Positions 38,477 through 48,691 of a stretch of 64,000 nt of DNA are shown piece after piece (positions within the stretch are counted from its first letter, which is position 1; every line of letters begins with the position of its first letter). Source of the stretch: Bacteroidales bacterium UBA6244 (GTDB taxonomy: Bacteria > Bacteroidota > Bacteroidia > Bacteroidales > F082); the NCBI GenBank assembly GCA_002440885.1, contig DJVY01000100.1, forward strand, positions 29,634 to 93,633. Reading direction: 5' to 3'. Made by a program: the position numbers and the translations under genes. The notes under the pieces are model-generated. The model was not told the DNA's origin, did not search any database, and saw nothing but the letters and a program-made list of their open reading frames with translations.

Positions 38477-39784
38477 TTATTTTTTTATCCCCACCATTTG
38501 TTCGAGCATGTCGGTGGTAATCGATTTTGGCCGTTCGATGGGATAACCCAAAGCGCGATCCCAAATGATATTCGATAACACGCCGAGTGCCCTGCCTATG
38601 GAGAACAGAACTGTATAATAGTCGTATTGGGTAACACCGTAATGCCATTGAATTACACCAGATTGTGCGTCAACATTTGGCCATGGGTTTTTTGCCTTTC
38701 CTTGTTCCAGTAATATATCGGGAACCACCTGATACAGCAGATCGGTATACTTGAACAGATCGTCTTCGGGCAGGTGTTTCAAACAAAAATCGCGCTGAAT
38801 GCTATAACGCGGGTCGGTTTTGCGGAGTACGGCATGGCCATAACCCGGAACAACCTGACCTGATTCCAGTGTGTCCCAAACAAATTTTCTCATCTGCTCT
38901 TTAGAAGGAACTTTATCACCCAATCGTGTTCTTATTTCCTGAATCCAGCGAAGCACTTCCTGATTAGCTAAGCCATGGAGTGGTCCGGCCAGACCATTGA
39001 TCATCCCCGAGATGCTGTAGTAAATGTCGGAGAGTGAACTGGCGATAAGGTGTCCTGTATGGGCACTCACGTTGCCACTTTCGTGATCGGCATGAATGAT
39101 GAAATACATGCGGGCTACATCATCATATGGTTTGTCTTTTGCAATCATTGAAGCAAAATTTGCTCCGAGATCGAGGGTTGGGTCCTGGTACACGCTACCG
39201 GATTTTCGGTACAATTTGTTGTAAATGTATGCTCCTATCACCGGAATTTTCGACATCAGGTTCATGGCATCTTCGTAGGTAGGATCCCAGAAGTCGGCTT
39301 TGTTCAGCCCGCGCTGGTATTTCAGGTTAAAAACCGACTCACGTTGCATCGACATGACTGCTGCCGAGAGAATAACCATAGGGTGGCTCTGGTTGGGGAA
39401 TGCATCGATAACCTCGTAAACATAACGTGGCAGCTGGCGGCGATTCACCGAATCGTAGAGCACTTCCTCTACTTCGTTTTGTGTGGGGATTTCTCCGGTG
39501 AGAAGCAAATAAAATAAACCCTCTACATAAGGCATTTCTGCTCCTGGAGGCTTTGGCAGCTTTTCAAAAACTTCTGGCAGCGTGTAGCCGCGGTAGCGAA
39601 TGCCCTCGTAAGGGTCAAGGTACGAAATATCGGTGATGAGGCTCTTTATTCCGCGCATACCGCCAATAACCTGTTGCACGGTAACGGAATTAATCACAGT
39701 TTCACTGTGCTCATCCAACAATCTTTTGATCCTGGGCCGGTGGGCTAGAATTTTTTCGTAGAGTTTCTCTTTTAAAACAGTCAT
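38477..39784 (-). CDS. gltA: Citrate synthase, eukaryote (mitochondrial)-like type
   Basis: Condenses oxaloacetate and acetyl-CoA. The 435-residue protein has catalytic His in GPLHGLANQEVLRW, His in VPGYGHAVLRKTDPR and Asp in NPWPNVDAQSGVIQWHYG. The last motif and RYRGYTLPE resemble the mitochondrial type rather than the hexameric E. coli type, so it is likely a dimer not regulated by NADH. It is 13 nt downstream of icd and in the same operon, as consecutive oxidative TCA-branch enzymes feeding 2-oxoglutarate synthesis. Confidence 0.96.
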   Translation of the reverse strand: MTVLKEKLYEKILAHRPRIKRLLDEHSETVINSVTVQQVIGGMRGIKSLITDISYLDPYEGIRYRGYTLPEVFEKLPKPPGAEMPYVEGLFYLLLTGEIPTQNEVEEVLYDSVNRRQLPRYVYEVIDAFPNQSHPMVILSAAVMSMQRESVFNLKYQRGLNKADFWDPTYEDAMNLMSKIPVIGAYIYNKLYRKSGSVYQDPTLDLGANFASMIAKDKPYDDVARMYFIIHADHESGNVSAHTGHLIASSLSDIYYSISGMINGLAGPLHGLANQEVLRWIQEIRTRLGDKVPSKEQMRKFVWDTLESGQVVPGYGHAVLRKTDPRYSIQRDFCLKHLPEDDLFKYTDLLYQVVPDILLEQGKAKNPWPNVDAQSGVIQWHYGVTQYDYYTVLFSIGRALGVLSNIIWDRALGYPIERPKSITTDMLEQMVGIKK

Positions 39785-39797
39785 GGTTGCAATTTTT

Positions 39798-41021
39798 TTA
39801 TGATAATGCTTTTTTTAATCTTAAATCAAGGGCGTCTAAAAACGCTTCTGTGGTCAGGTAGTCTTCTTTCTTGAGTGCTTTGCCGTGAACTATTAAGGCA
39901 AGGTCTTTGGTCATAAGACCTGATTCCACGGTGTCGATGCAAACTTGTTCGAGCTTGTGGGCAAAGTTGATCAGCGCTTGGTTGTTGTCGAGTTGCCCCC
40001 GATGAGCCAAACCCCTGGTCCAGGCAAAAATTGAAGCTATCGGATTGGTAGAAGTTGGGTTTCCTTTTTGATGTTCACGGTAGTGCCGGGTAACAGTGCC
40101 ATGAGCTGCCTCGGCTTCGATGGTTTTTCCATCGGGAGCCATCAACACCGAAGTCATGAGCCCCAAAGAGCCAAAACCTTGTGCCAGGGTGTCGCTCTGA
40201 ACGTCTCCGTCGTAATTCTTGGCAGCCCAAACAAATCCACCTTCCCATTTAAGGGCAGCCGCCACCATGTCGTCGATCAGGCGATGTTCGTAGGTGATTC
40301 CGGCAGATTTAAAGCGGTCTTCAAATTCATTTTCAAATACTTCCTGAAAAATGTCTTTGAAGCGGCCATCGTACTTCTTCAATATGGTGTTTTTTGTCGA
40401 CAGGTAGAGAGGCCACTTTTTGTCGAGGGCCATGTTGAAACACGATTGCGCAAATCCATGGATACTTTCATCGGTATTAAACATAGCCATGGCTACACCA
40501 TCGCCTTCAAATTGATGTACGGTATAGGTCTCGGTTTCGCCTTCTTCAGGAGTGAATGAAATGGTGAGTTTTCCTTTGCCCTTGGTTACAAAATCGGTAG
40601 CCCGGTATTGGTCGCCATAGGCATGACGGCCTATCACAATGGGTTTCGTCCACCCGGGAACAAGCCTTGGAATGTTTTTCATCAAAATCGGTTCACGAAA
40701 AACGGTACCTCCCAGGATGTTTCGGATAGTGCCATTCGGCGAACGCCACATTTGTTTTAAACCGAATTCCTCAACACGTTGTTCATCGGGAGTAATGGTC
40801 GCACATTTAATACCTACGTTGTATTTTTTTATCGCTTCGGCAGCATCAACAGTTATCTGGTCGTTGGTCTCATCGCGCTTCTCAATCCCTAAATCATAGT
40901 ATTTTAAGTCTATATCAAGATAGGGAAGGATTAACTTGTCTTTAATCATTGCCCAAATGATGCGTGTCATCTCATCGCCGTCGAGCTCCACAACCGGATT
41001 TTTTACGTGTATTTTCTCCAT
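39798..41021 (-). CDS. icd: Isocitrate dehydrogenase (NADP+), eukaryote-like type
   Basis: Oxidises isocitrate to 2-oxoglutarate. The 407-residue protein begins with [16 protein letters not shown], carries [15 protein letters not shown] and [22 protein letters not shown] (substrate loop), and ends its NADP site around [16 protein letters not shown]. These are hallmarks of the eukaryotic NADP-IDH group, distinct from E. coli Icd, and not expected to be controlled by AceK phosphorylation. First gene of the icd-gltA operon. I found no clear promoter box in the 236-nt gap upstream. Confidence 0.96.
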   Translation of the reverse strand: MEKIHVKNPVVELDGDEMTRIIWAMIKDKLILPYLDIDLKYYDLGIEKRDETNDQITVDAAEAIKKYNVGIKCATITPDEQRVEEFGLKQMWRSPNGTIRNILGGTVFREPILMKNIPRLVPGWTKPIVIGRHAYGDQYRATDFVTKGKGKLTISFTPEEGETETYTVHQFEGDGVAMAMFNTDESIHGFAQSCFNMALDKKWPLYLSTKNTILKKYDGRFKDIFQEVFENEFEDRFKSAGITYEHRLIDDMVAAALKWEGGFVWAAKNYDGDVQSDTLAQGFGSLGLMTSVLMAPDGKTIEAEAAHGTVTRHYREHQKGNPTSTNPIASIFAWTRGLAHRGQLDNNQALINFAHKLEQVCIDTVESGLMTKDLALIVHGKALKKEDYLTTEAFLDALDLRLKKALS

Positions 41022-41257
41022 AATTCTCAGATGTTCTCCTGTATTAATATTTGGTTATATAGATATTTTAACATATTTAAATAGCTCACTTTCAAGGGAG
41101 CGTAAAAGTATGTATTTTCGGCGAGGTGCGCAAATAAATATCACCTTTGTTGTCAATTTTTACCAAAATCCAAATAACATAACTGTTAATAAATTAACAG
41201 TTTAGAGAAATATCACCTGCTACTAGCCAAGGTTTGTAGTTGTGAATTGTTTTCTGA

Positions 41258-44200
41258 TCACAGATGGAAGTCGAGGAACTTTTGATTTGTTTTCACCGGA
41301 TAGTTTCCGATATAAACGTTTCCCAGATTTCCGTCTATCGAAAGCAGATCGCCGCTTTTAAGCAAATGGCCATTCATTTCGCAGGTTTTTTGACTGTCGA
41401 AAACTTGCAAGCTTGAGCAGTTTACCACCGAGGTTTTGCCCAAGCGAACAGCGGTTACGGCAGCATGTGAGGTAGCACCACCTTTTCCTGTAAGTAGCCC
41501 GTCGGTTGCGAAAATCATTCCTATGTCATCAGGAACGGTATCAGGGCGAACCAGAATTACTTTTTCGTCCGGATATTGCTTGCGGAGGGTTTTAATGTCC
41601 TGGTCATCGATGGCTATTCTACCCGACATCGCTCCACCACCAACACCAATTCCTCTTCCGGCCAGTATCATCTGGTCGATGGGTGTTTCAAACACATCTG
41701 CCGACTTGTTTGCCGCCATGTCCTGATCGCGGATCTGCAGGATGAACAGGTCTTCCGCTTTTTCCGACTCGAAGGTAAACTCAATCTCCAATGGACTATA
41801 TCCATGATTTTCTGTCAAATCAATTGCCATTTGGTGCAGGCGTTGGTAGATTTCCGGAAAATTCTCCTGCATCGACAGACCTTGATCGTTCTCGGCTCTG
41901 GATTGGTTTTTGCTAACCGGACGTGGTGTTACCAGCCCGGCCACAATGTCTTCGCCTTGTCCGCTAAGGGTAAAATCGCCATAAAGGCTTACTCCATGCT
42001 TTTCTTTGGTTGGATCTTGAGTAAAAACTACCCCTGTTCCACTCGTTTCGCTCAGGTTTCCAAAAATCATTTGTTGAACCACAACCGCTGTTCCCCAGTC
42101 GTCGGCAATTTCCAAATGCTCGCGGTACACCTTTGCCCGCTCTGATGACCAGGATTCAAACACAAGGTTTATTGTGGTGAGCAGTTGCTCAAATACATCT
42201 TCTTCAAAATGTATTTTTTTGGTGCTTAGTGCCGACTTGTAGGCCATCGCCACTTCGCGCATGGCAGCCGGTTTTAGCTCAATTTTCTGATCAACACCGT
42301 ATTTTCCTTTAAAACTCTCGATGATTTGATCAAACTCATCGCGGGTCATGCCGAAAGCCATTCCCCAGCTTTGCAACAACCGGCGATATGAATCCCATGC
42401 GCTCCATTCAAACCCCTTAATCCTGCTCATGTTTTCGGTTATTTCATCGTTCATGCCCACATTAAGCAAGGTGTCCATAGCTCCGGGCATCGAGATGGCC
42501 GTGCCCGATCGTACCGAAAGCAGGAGTGGGTTCTGGCTGTCGCCGAATCTTTTTTTGGCAGCTCTTTCAACCAGGTGAAGGTGTTCGCGAATAAGGTCAT
42601 TCTTTTCTTTTCTGAGCTCAGGATGTCCGAGTATAGCTGCCTTGCGGCGAAAAGCTTCGGTAGTAATCACAAATCCCGGAGGAATAGGAAAGCCGGCAAT
42701 GCGCAGGTTTTTAAGGTGATAGGCCTTCGACCCCAGAAATACCTGGTTGTCGACTTGTGGATTCGGGAGTCCAAGTCGTGTGATGATTAAATCGGAGTTG
42801 TACGACATAATTTCATTAATCATACGTCCCGGCAGGTTATCCGACATCTCACGCAAAGATTCCAGAATACGCGAAATAAAATTGTCGAGTGGTTGCATTA
42901 AAAAGGCATCGGCGATGACATCACGGTAGAATTGTTCTGATTTTTTGTTGATTAACTTAACCAGCTCTCTTTCATTCAGCTGCGCGCCCTGATCAAAAAT
43001 TTGTGGAACGACAATCCGAAGCGGTATTTCGTACGATTTTAAAAAATATTTGATGATGATGCGTTTTACATCTTCGGCCAAAAACTGAAATATGTTTATA
43101 TACTGCTCAAAACTAAAACTTTGTGAACGGAGACTGTATTTAAGCATGCGTAAGTTGGAGTTGAAGCTTTGGTTGGTTATACCATCCAGCTCCAAACCTT
43201 CTCTGAAATAGTCGAGAATGGTGTAAATATTTTTTAATGTTTTAGCCGAGATATAGTTCAGATTGATTTGCTCCACCACTTTCTCCATAAGTCGTGTGGC
43301 TACATTTTCGAGGCGGAAGGTAAGTCCGAGGGCCTCAAATTTTGGCTCGCGGTATGTGCCATACATCGAAGGAATACCGATGGCGATATGGCGTTTGTGG
43401 TAAATATTCTCCCATCCCTGACTCGTTTTCGGGTTAAAAATAATCTCTTTCAGCTTGTTCATGAAGCTGTAAATCAGCTTAAGCGACGACTCAAAGTCGT
43501 TACTTTCGAGGGCTTTTGAAAAGGACTCCACCTCCTGATCGGCGATATAACTGTACCGTTTGAGCAGCGAAATGATGTCAACGGTTTCGAAGGAGTACTT
43601 CTCTTTTAAAAAGGCGTACAATCGGCGGGTGTCCCTAAGTCTTTCTATATCACGATCGTTGGATTTGCTGAGTTGCCTGAGAAGCTGTTCAAAGGTTGTT
43701 TCATCGGTGCCGAGGAGTTCTGTTGGGTCTTTCTTGCTCATCAGGCACAATTCGTTCACCATGTGATGTATTGGAGCGAAGAACTCGTTCGTTTTGTCAA
43801 TTTCCCTGTAAACGTTTAGCGGGAGCGCATCTTTTAACGCTTCCAGGTTGCCGTCGTGCCAAAATACAAAGATTTTTCGGGTGAGGTCGATTAACGTGTT
43901 GTTGCTTTCGGTGTGCACCTGTTTGCGCAGGAAATGAACAAGTTGGTCCTTTCGGTGCGAAATCTCGTCCATGGTAGTAGTCACCTTCCGAATTTCCCCT
44001 TCAGCTCCGATTTCGTTGAAATACACCGGAAAAATGCGTGTCAATTGCTTAACCTTTTTGTAAAAGGGGGCGATGTTTGAGTTGAGAATCTTTGTTATCT
44101 CCCGCTGAAATAAATCGGTATCGCTCAGAAAAATTCCTCCCATCTTTAGATTTACAATCAACGTGGAAAGGAGTTTTTCCATCTCCATTTGCGAATATTC

Positions 44201-45379
44201 AATAAGTTCTAACCAAACGCTGATGTTTTTGATGTGGTTTACGTTGACCGAAAGTTGCCAGTCTTCGTTGACATAAACAATACCAGGAGTTTCAAAACCA
44301 AACAGAATAATTTGTTCCTCAAAATACCGGGAGATTCGTTGCGGTTTTTCACGGTCGATATCGATGGTTTTTTTGCCCACAGTAAGCAGGATGTCGAGCA
44401 CCGAATTGGTATGTTCAGCGCGCAGACCTCTGGCAAAGGTGAAAATCTGATCGATAAAGTTGCGTAAATCTTTGCTGTCCACTTCATCAATGGCCTTTCT
44501 AACCATTTTATTCAAGTCCCAGATCAGACGTTCCTTGTGGCTTTGCATGCCGGGAAGTTGGAGCAAATAGAAACTGTAGTAGAACTTTTCGATAAAGGTG
44601 GGGAAATAGATCATGGCATTGGCCATAACATGGCTAATAAAATCGAAATCAGGCATTTCATCGGATAGCTCCTTCCATTTCATGGTGTTTTTAAGTTGGT
44701 CGATTTGTTTATCAAACCACTGTGTACCCACCTGATCTTCAATAATTTTCTTGTTGTTGGACAGTATCGACGCCTGTGTTTCAAGCCATTTTTCTATACG
44801 GGTTGTCTCTTTCCAGTATTCAAGGTTTTTGAGGTGTACTTTTTTCGATAAGTCGAAGGCGGCAGTTTTAAACTCGGACTTTTCGGCAATGCCGGCCAGA
44901 TAACGGTTAAAGTACTTCAGGTTTTGAATATAAGTAACCGGATGCAATTTCATTCCTTGATCGAGAATGCACAAGCAAAAACCAATGGTTGTAGAAAACC
45001 GGTCTTTTTCTCCGGCGATTTTGTCGATGAATTCGAGCAAAGTGCGTAGAGCAAGAATCTGGGTTTCGGGGTTTCCGGTTTCGAGCATCAGGGTCTGCAT
45101 CATTTTTAAGGGAACCTCGAACACCTTCTCGTTGTCATTTAAACCCACATAAAACCAATAGTCGGTTAAAAGTATCTTACGTAGCTCCTCTACCACAAAT
45201 TTTCTGTTTGAAAAAGGATGTTGGTATTCTATCACGCAATCGTTTGCACGTTTGGTGATACCAAAATACGATTTTGACAGGTCTATAAAGTGCTGAAAAT
45301 CAGCTGGAATTTTAATGTCTTTATAGCGTGTTTCAGCGAGATTGGCTTCGAGGGCTTTTGATTCGAATTTTTCTTCCAT
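41258..45379 (-). CDS. Chimeric PPDK-like dikinase: unknown 870-residue N-terminus, ATP-grasp, C-terminal phosphohistidine domain
   Basis: A 1373-residue protein from the ATG at 45379; the promoter box at 45452-45459 lies downstream of the longer start. Residues 1 to about 865 are mostly helical and match no family I know. From about 868 there is a PPDK/PEP-synthase-type nucleotide domain: FLGSKAYHLKNL, GFPIPPGFVITTEAF, LLSVRSGTAISMPGAMDTLLN, GTAVVVQQMIFGN, SGTGVVFTQDP, GQGEDIVAG, LEIEFTFE. The mobile phosphohistidine domain is last (TGKGGATSHAAVTAVRLGK, His near 1304). The PEP/pyruvate-binding barrel of true PPDK and PpsA is absent, so the final phosphate acceptor is unknown and may lie in the N-terminus. 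Divergent from gapA and upstream of icd. Confidence 0.85.
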   Translation of the reverse strand: MEEKFESKALEANLAETRYKDIKIPADFQHFIDLSKSYFGITKRANDCVIEYQHPFSNRKFVVEELRKILLTDYWFYVGLNDNEKVFEVPLKMMQTLMLETGNPETQILALRTLLEFIDKIAGEKDRFSTTIGFCLCILDQGMKLHPVTYIQNLKYFNRYLAGIAEKSEFKTAAFDLSKKVHLKNLEYWKETTRIEKWLETQASILSNNKKIIEDQVGTQWFDKQIDQLKNTMKWKELSDEMPDFDFISHVMANAMIYFPTFIEKFYYSFYLLQLPGMQSHKERLIWDLNKMVRKAIDEVDSKDLRNFIDQIFTFARGLRAEHTNSVLDILLTVGKKTIDIDREKPQRISRYFEEQIILFGFETPGIVYVNEDWQLSVNVNHIKNISVWLELIEYSQMEMEKLLSTLIVNLKMGGIFLSDTDLFQREITKILNSNIAPFYKKVKQLTRIFPVYFNEIGAEGEIRKVTTTMDEISHRKDQLVHFLRKQVHTESNNTLIDLTRKIFVFWHDGNLEALKDALPLNVYREIDKTNEFFAPIHHMVNELCLMSKKDPTELLGTDETTFEQLLRQLSKSNDRDIERLRDTRRLYAFLKEKYSFETVDIISLLKRYSYIADQEVESFSKALESNDFESSLKLIYSFMNKLKEIIFNPKTSQGWENIYHKRHIAIGIPSMYGTYREPKFEALGLTFRLENVATRLMEKVVEQINLNYISAKTLKNIYTILDYFREGLELDGITNQSFNSNLRMLKYSLRSQSFSFEQYINIFQFLAEDVKRIIIKYFLKSYEIPLRIVVPQIFDQGAQLNERELVKLINKKSEQFYRDVIADAFLMQPLDNFISRILESLREMSDNLPGRMINEIMSYNSDLIITRLGLPNPQVDNQVFLGSKAYHLKNLRIAGFPIPPGFVITTEAFRRKAAILGHPELRKEKNDLIREHLHLVERAAKKRFGDSQNPLLLSVRSGTAISMPGAMDTLLNVGMNDEITENMSRIKGFEWSAWDSYRRLLQSWGMAFGMTRDEFDQIIESFKGKYGVDQKIELKPAAMREVAMAYKSALSTKKIHFEEDVFEQLLTTINLVFESWSSERAKVYREHLEIADDWGTAVVVQQMIFGNLSETSGTGVVFTQDPTKEKHGVSLYGDFTLSGQGEDIVAGLVTPRPVSKNQSRAENDQGLSMQENFPEIYQRLHQMAIDLTENHGYSPLEIEFTFESEKAEDLFILQIRDQDMAANKSADVFETPIDQMILAGRGIGVGGGAMSGRIAIDDQDIKTLRKQYPDEKVILVRPDTVPDDIGMIFATDGLLTGKGGATSHAAVTAVRLGKTSVVNCSSLQVFDSQKTCEMNGHLLKSGDLLSIDGNLGNVYIGNYPVKTNQKFLDFHL

Positions 45380-45451
45380 AGGATTGTGAAATAGGGAACT
45401 TTCATGGCTATTTAATGTAACTTTGCTCCAGAACGATAAAATCGTACAGGA

Positions 45452-45459
45452 CAAAAGTA
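45452..45459 (-). promoter_or_regulatory. Putative promoter of the dikinase-like gene, -7 box TACTTTTG
   Basis: A perfect TAnnTTTG on the minus strand. Transcription from here would start near 45445, excluding a start at 45454 and favouring the ATG at 45379. Confidence 0.45.
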
Positions 45460-45460
45460 A

Positions 45461-46519
<1,059 letters not shown>

Positions 46520-46546
46520 TTTTTTGTTTTTTTGTTTTTTGTTTTT

Positions 46547-46578
46547 AAGGTTGCCTCTCGGGGCAGCCTTTTTTTTAT
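46547..46578 (+). terminator. gapA terminator
   Basis: AAGGTTGCC and GGCAGCCTT pair with one G.U around a TCTCGG loop and run into eight Ts, 28 nt after the gapA stop. Confidence 0.85.
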
Positions 46579-46661
46579 TGCGTGAACGTTTCTTGCATTA
46601 ACGTAAGAATAGGGAGATAAATCTTGCAAGCACTATGGAATAAATCCCGAACCCGCTATTG

Positions 46662-48665
46662 TTATTTGCTGCAATATCTTTTTATCACATTGTAGGCTTC
46701 CACAATGCCTAGCTCACCTGCTTTGCTGAGGTCTTTACAGGCCAGTTCCTCTTCGTTTAAGAAGAGTAGTGTAAGTGCTCTGTTATAATAGGCCTCTGCC
46801 AAATTTGGTTCCAGCCTGATGGCCATACTGTAATCGTCAATAGCTCTTTGATAGTCCTGAAGGCTTAGTTTTATATTGGCTCGGTTGTAAAAAGCAAAAG
46901 GCAAACCCGGGTTTCGACTAATCACTTCATTTAAATCCTTTAAAGCTTTTTGATGATCAGGTTTTGTTGGTTTTCTGTTTTTGTCGCTGGCAATCGTGTT
47001 CGAGGTAATGGTAACAATGTCGGTATATTGTTGTTCCCGATATAGGTACTCATCTAACTCGTAACGGCTGGTTCCGCGATTGAAATAAGCATACAGTATC
47101 TCAGGATCAGCTGAGAGGGCTTCGTCGTACGAATTGATGGCAGCCGGATAATTGCCGAGCATGCTAAAAAAAACACCGTTGATAAAAAACGAACTCACCG
47201 TGTCGTTAACACTCAAAATAAGCGAGTCTACACGCTTAAGTTCCGATCGTAGCCTTTCACTGTTCTGAGGATTGGCCTCGCACTGAAATTCCAGTTTTAT
47301 ACCAAGCGCATTTTCCGCATTAAAAGTGGCCACTTGCTCGTTGGTATAACTGCTTCTTGTATTGCTAACTTGCAGAGAGTCAGAAGGAATGCTGTAAACA
47401 AGGTAAAAGTTTTCTTTGGGTTCGATGGTAATGCGTTGAAACTGGATTCGGCCTTTTTCTTTGTTCCCGTTCACGAAATCTGCCTCAAACTCGATGATGC
47501 GTTCAAAATAGGCACTGTCGGCATAACGGCTGTAAAGCACCTCCGGGTTTCGGTGTTCGCTGTTGGCAGCGGCGATAATCTCGGTGGCTCTGTCATGATC
47601 TTCACGTGCTCCGGCGTGATTTCCTAATGCCTGTTTTGCTGCCGATCGGTTAATAAATGCTCCGGCGAAGTCCGGGAAAATCTCGATGGCTTTTGAATAA
47701 TCTGACACGGCCTCGTCGAATGATTCCATCTCAAAATGCAGATTACCAAGATTATACCAGGTATACACATTGAAGGGGTTCAGTTTAATCACTTCATTAT
47801 AGTCAGCGATGGCCGCTTCGTAGTTGTTTTGTACGGAAAACAGGATTGCTCTATTATAATAGGTGAGGGCATTGTTTTTGTCAATTCGGAGCACATTGTT
47901 GTAATCGTTGAGGGCAGCCAGCGTATCGTTTGATTTCAGGTTTATCAGCGCACGCTGAAAATAGGCAAGAGCATTGTCTTCGCTGAGTGAAAGAGAATGG
48001 TCGATGTCACTTAAGGCCTTACCCAGGCTGTCCATGTCGGCATAAATCATGCCCCTTTTCAGCCAGCCCTCACTGTTGAAGTAATCAAGCCTGATCGCTT
48101 TGTCCACATCTTTTATGGCCAGATCGTTTTGCTCAAGAAAGTGATAGGCAATACCTCTGTTAAGGTAAGCAGAGGCTACTTTTTTATCAAGCTGTATGGC
48201 CGATGTATAATCGTTAACAGCCTCTTTGTAATGAAGTAAGTGCATGCGTGTGTCTCCTCTTGCGAGGAAGAAATCGGCATTGAAAGGGTCGATTTTTAGC
48301 GCTTTGTTAAAATCGTTTAAGGCCTTGGGGTAATCGGCCAGCTGATCGTACGATATTCCACGGTAAAGATAAGCTCTGGCATAAAGTGGGTGAATACGCA
48401 CGGCCTGGCTGAAATCGAATGAAGCACCACTGTAGTCGCCCAACGAAAATTTGGCAATACCCCTGAGAAAATATGCCTCGAAGCCATTGTTTTTTGATGC
48501 AATGGCGGTGTTGAAGTTATTGATTGCGCCAAGATAGTTTTCTTGTTGTAGTTCCCTTTGTCCGCTGCGAATAAAATAGTCGTAATTGATTTGGCCTGGA
48601 AGCACCTGGGCGCAAAAAAATATTGCCAAGAAAAAGATTAGGAAACGGGCATGCTTTTTATTCAT
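46662..48665 (-). CDS. Exported tetratricopeptide-repeat protein
   Basis: A 667-residue protein from the ATG at 48665, which gives a canonical signal peptide (MNKKHARFLIFFLAIFFCAQ); an ATG 8 codons upstream (48689), 2 nt after the ppk1 stop, is the alternative. About ten TPRs fill residues 20-370 (for example AYLYRGISYDQLADYPKALN), then a non-TPR beta-rich insert of about 130 residues, then three or four more TPRs near the C-terminus. TPRs mediate protein contacts; the partner is unknown. Directly behind ppk1, so polyphosphate or envelope stress is a possible but unproven link. Confidence 0.85.
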   Translation of the reverse strand: MNKKHARFLIFFLAIFFCAQVLPGQINYDYFIRSGQRELQQENYLGAINNFNTAIASKNNGFEAYFLRGIAKFSLGDYSGASFDFSQAVRIHPLYARAYLYRGISYDQLADYPKALNDFNKALKIDPFNADFFLARGDTRMHLLHYKEAVNDYTSAIQLDKKVASAYLNRGIAYHFLEQNDLAIKDVDKAIRLDYFNSEGWLKRGMIYADMDSLGKALSDIDHSLSLSEDNALAYFQRALINLKSNDTLAALNDYNNVLRIDKNNALTYYNRAILFSVQNNYEAAIADYNEVIKLNPFNVYTWYNLGNLHFEMESFDEAVSDYSKAIEIFPDFAGAFINRSAAKQALGNHAGAREDHDRATEIIAAANSEHRNPEVLYSRYADSAYFERIIEFEADFVNGNKEKGRIQFQRITIEPKENFYLVYSIPSDSLQVSNTRSSYTNEQVATFNAENALGIKLEFQCEANPQNSERLRSELKRVDSLILSVNDTVSSFFINGVFFSMLGNYPAAINSYDEALSADPEILYAYFNRGTSRYELDEYLYREQQYTDIVTITSNTIASDKNRKPTKPDHQKALKDLNEVISRNPGLPFAFYNRANIKLSLQDYQRAIDDYSMAIRLEPNLAEAYYNRALTLLFLNEEELACKDLSKAGELGIVEAYNVIKRYCSK

Positions 48666-48691
48666 AGCTAAAGCAATGAAGTTAGTCATTG

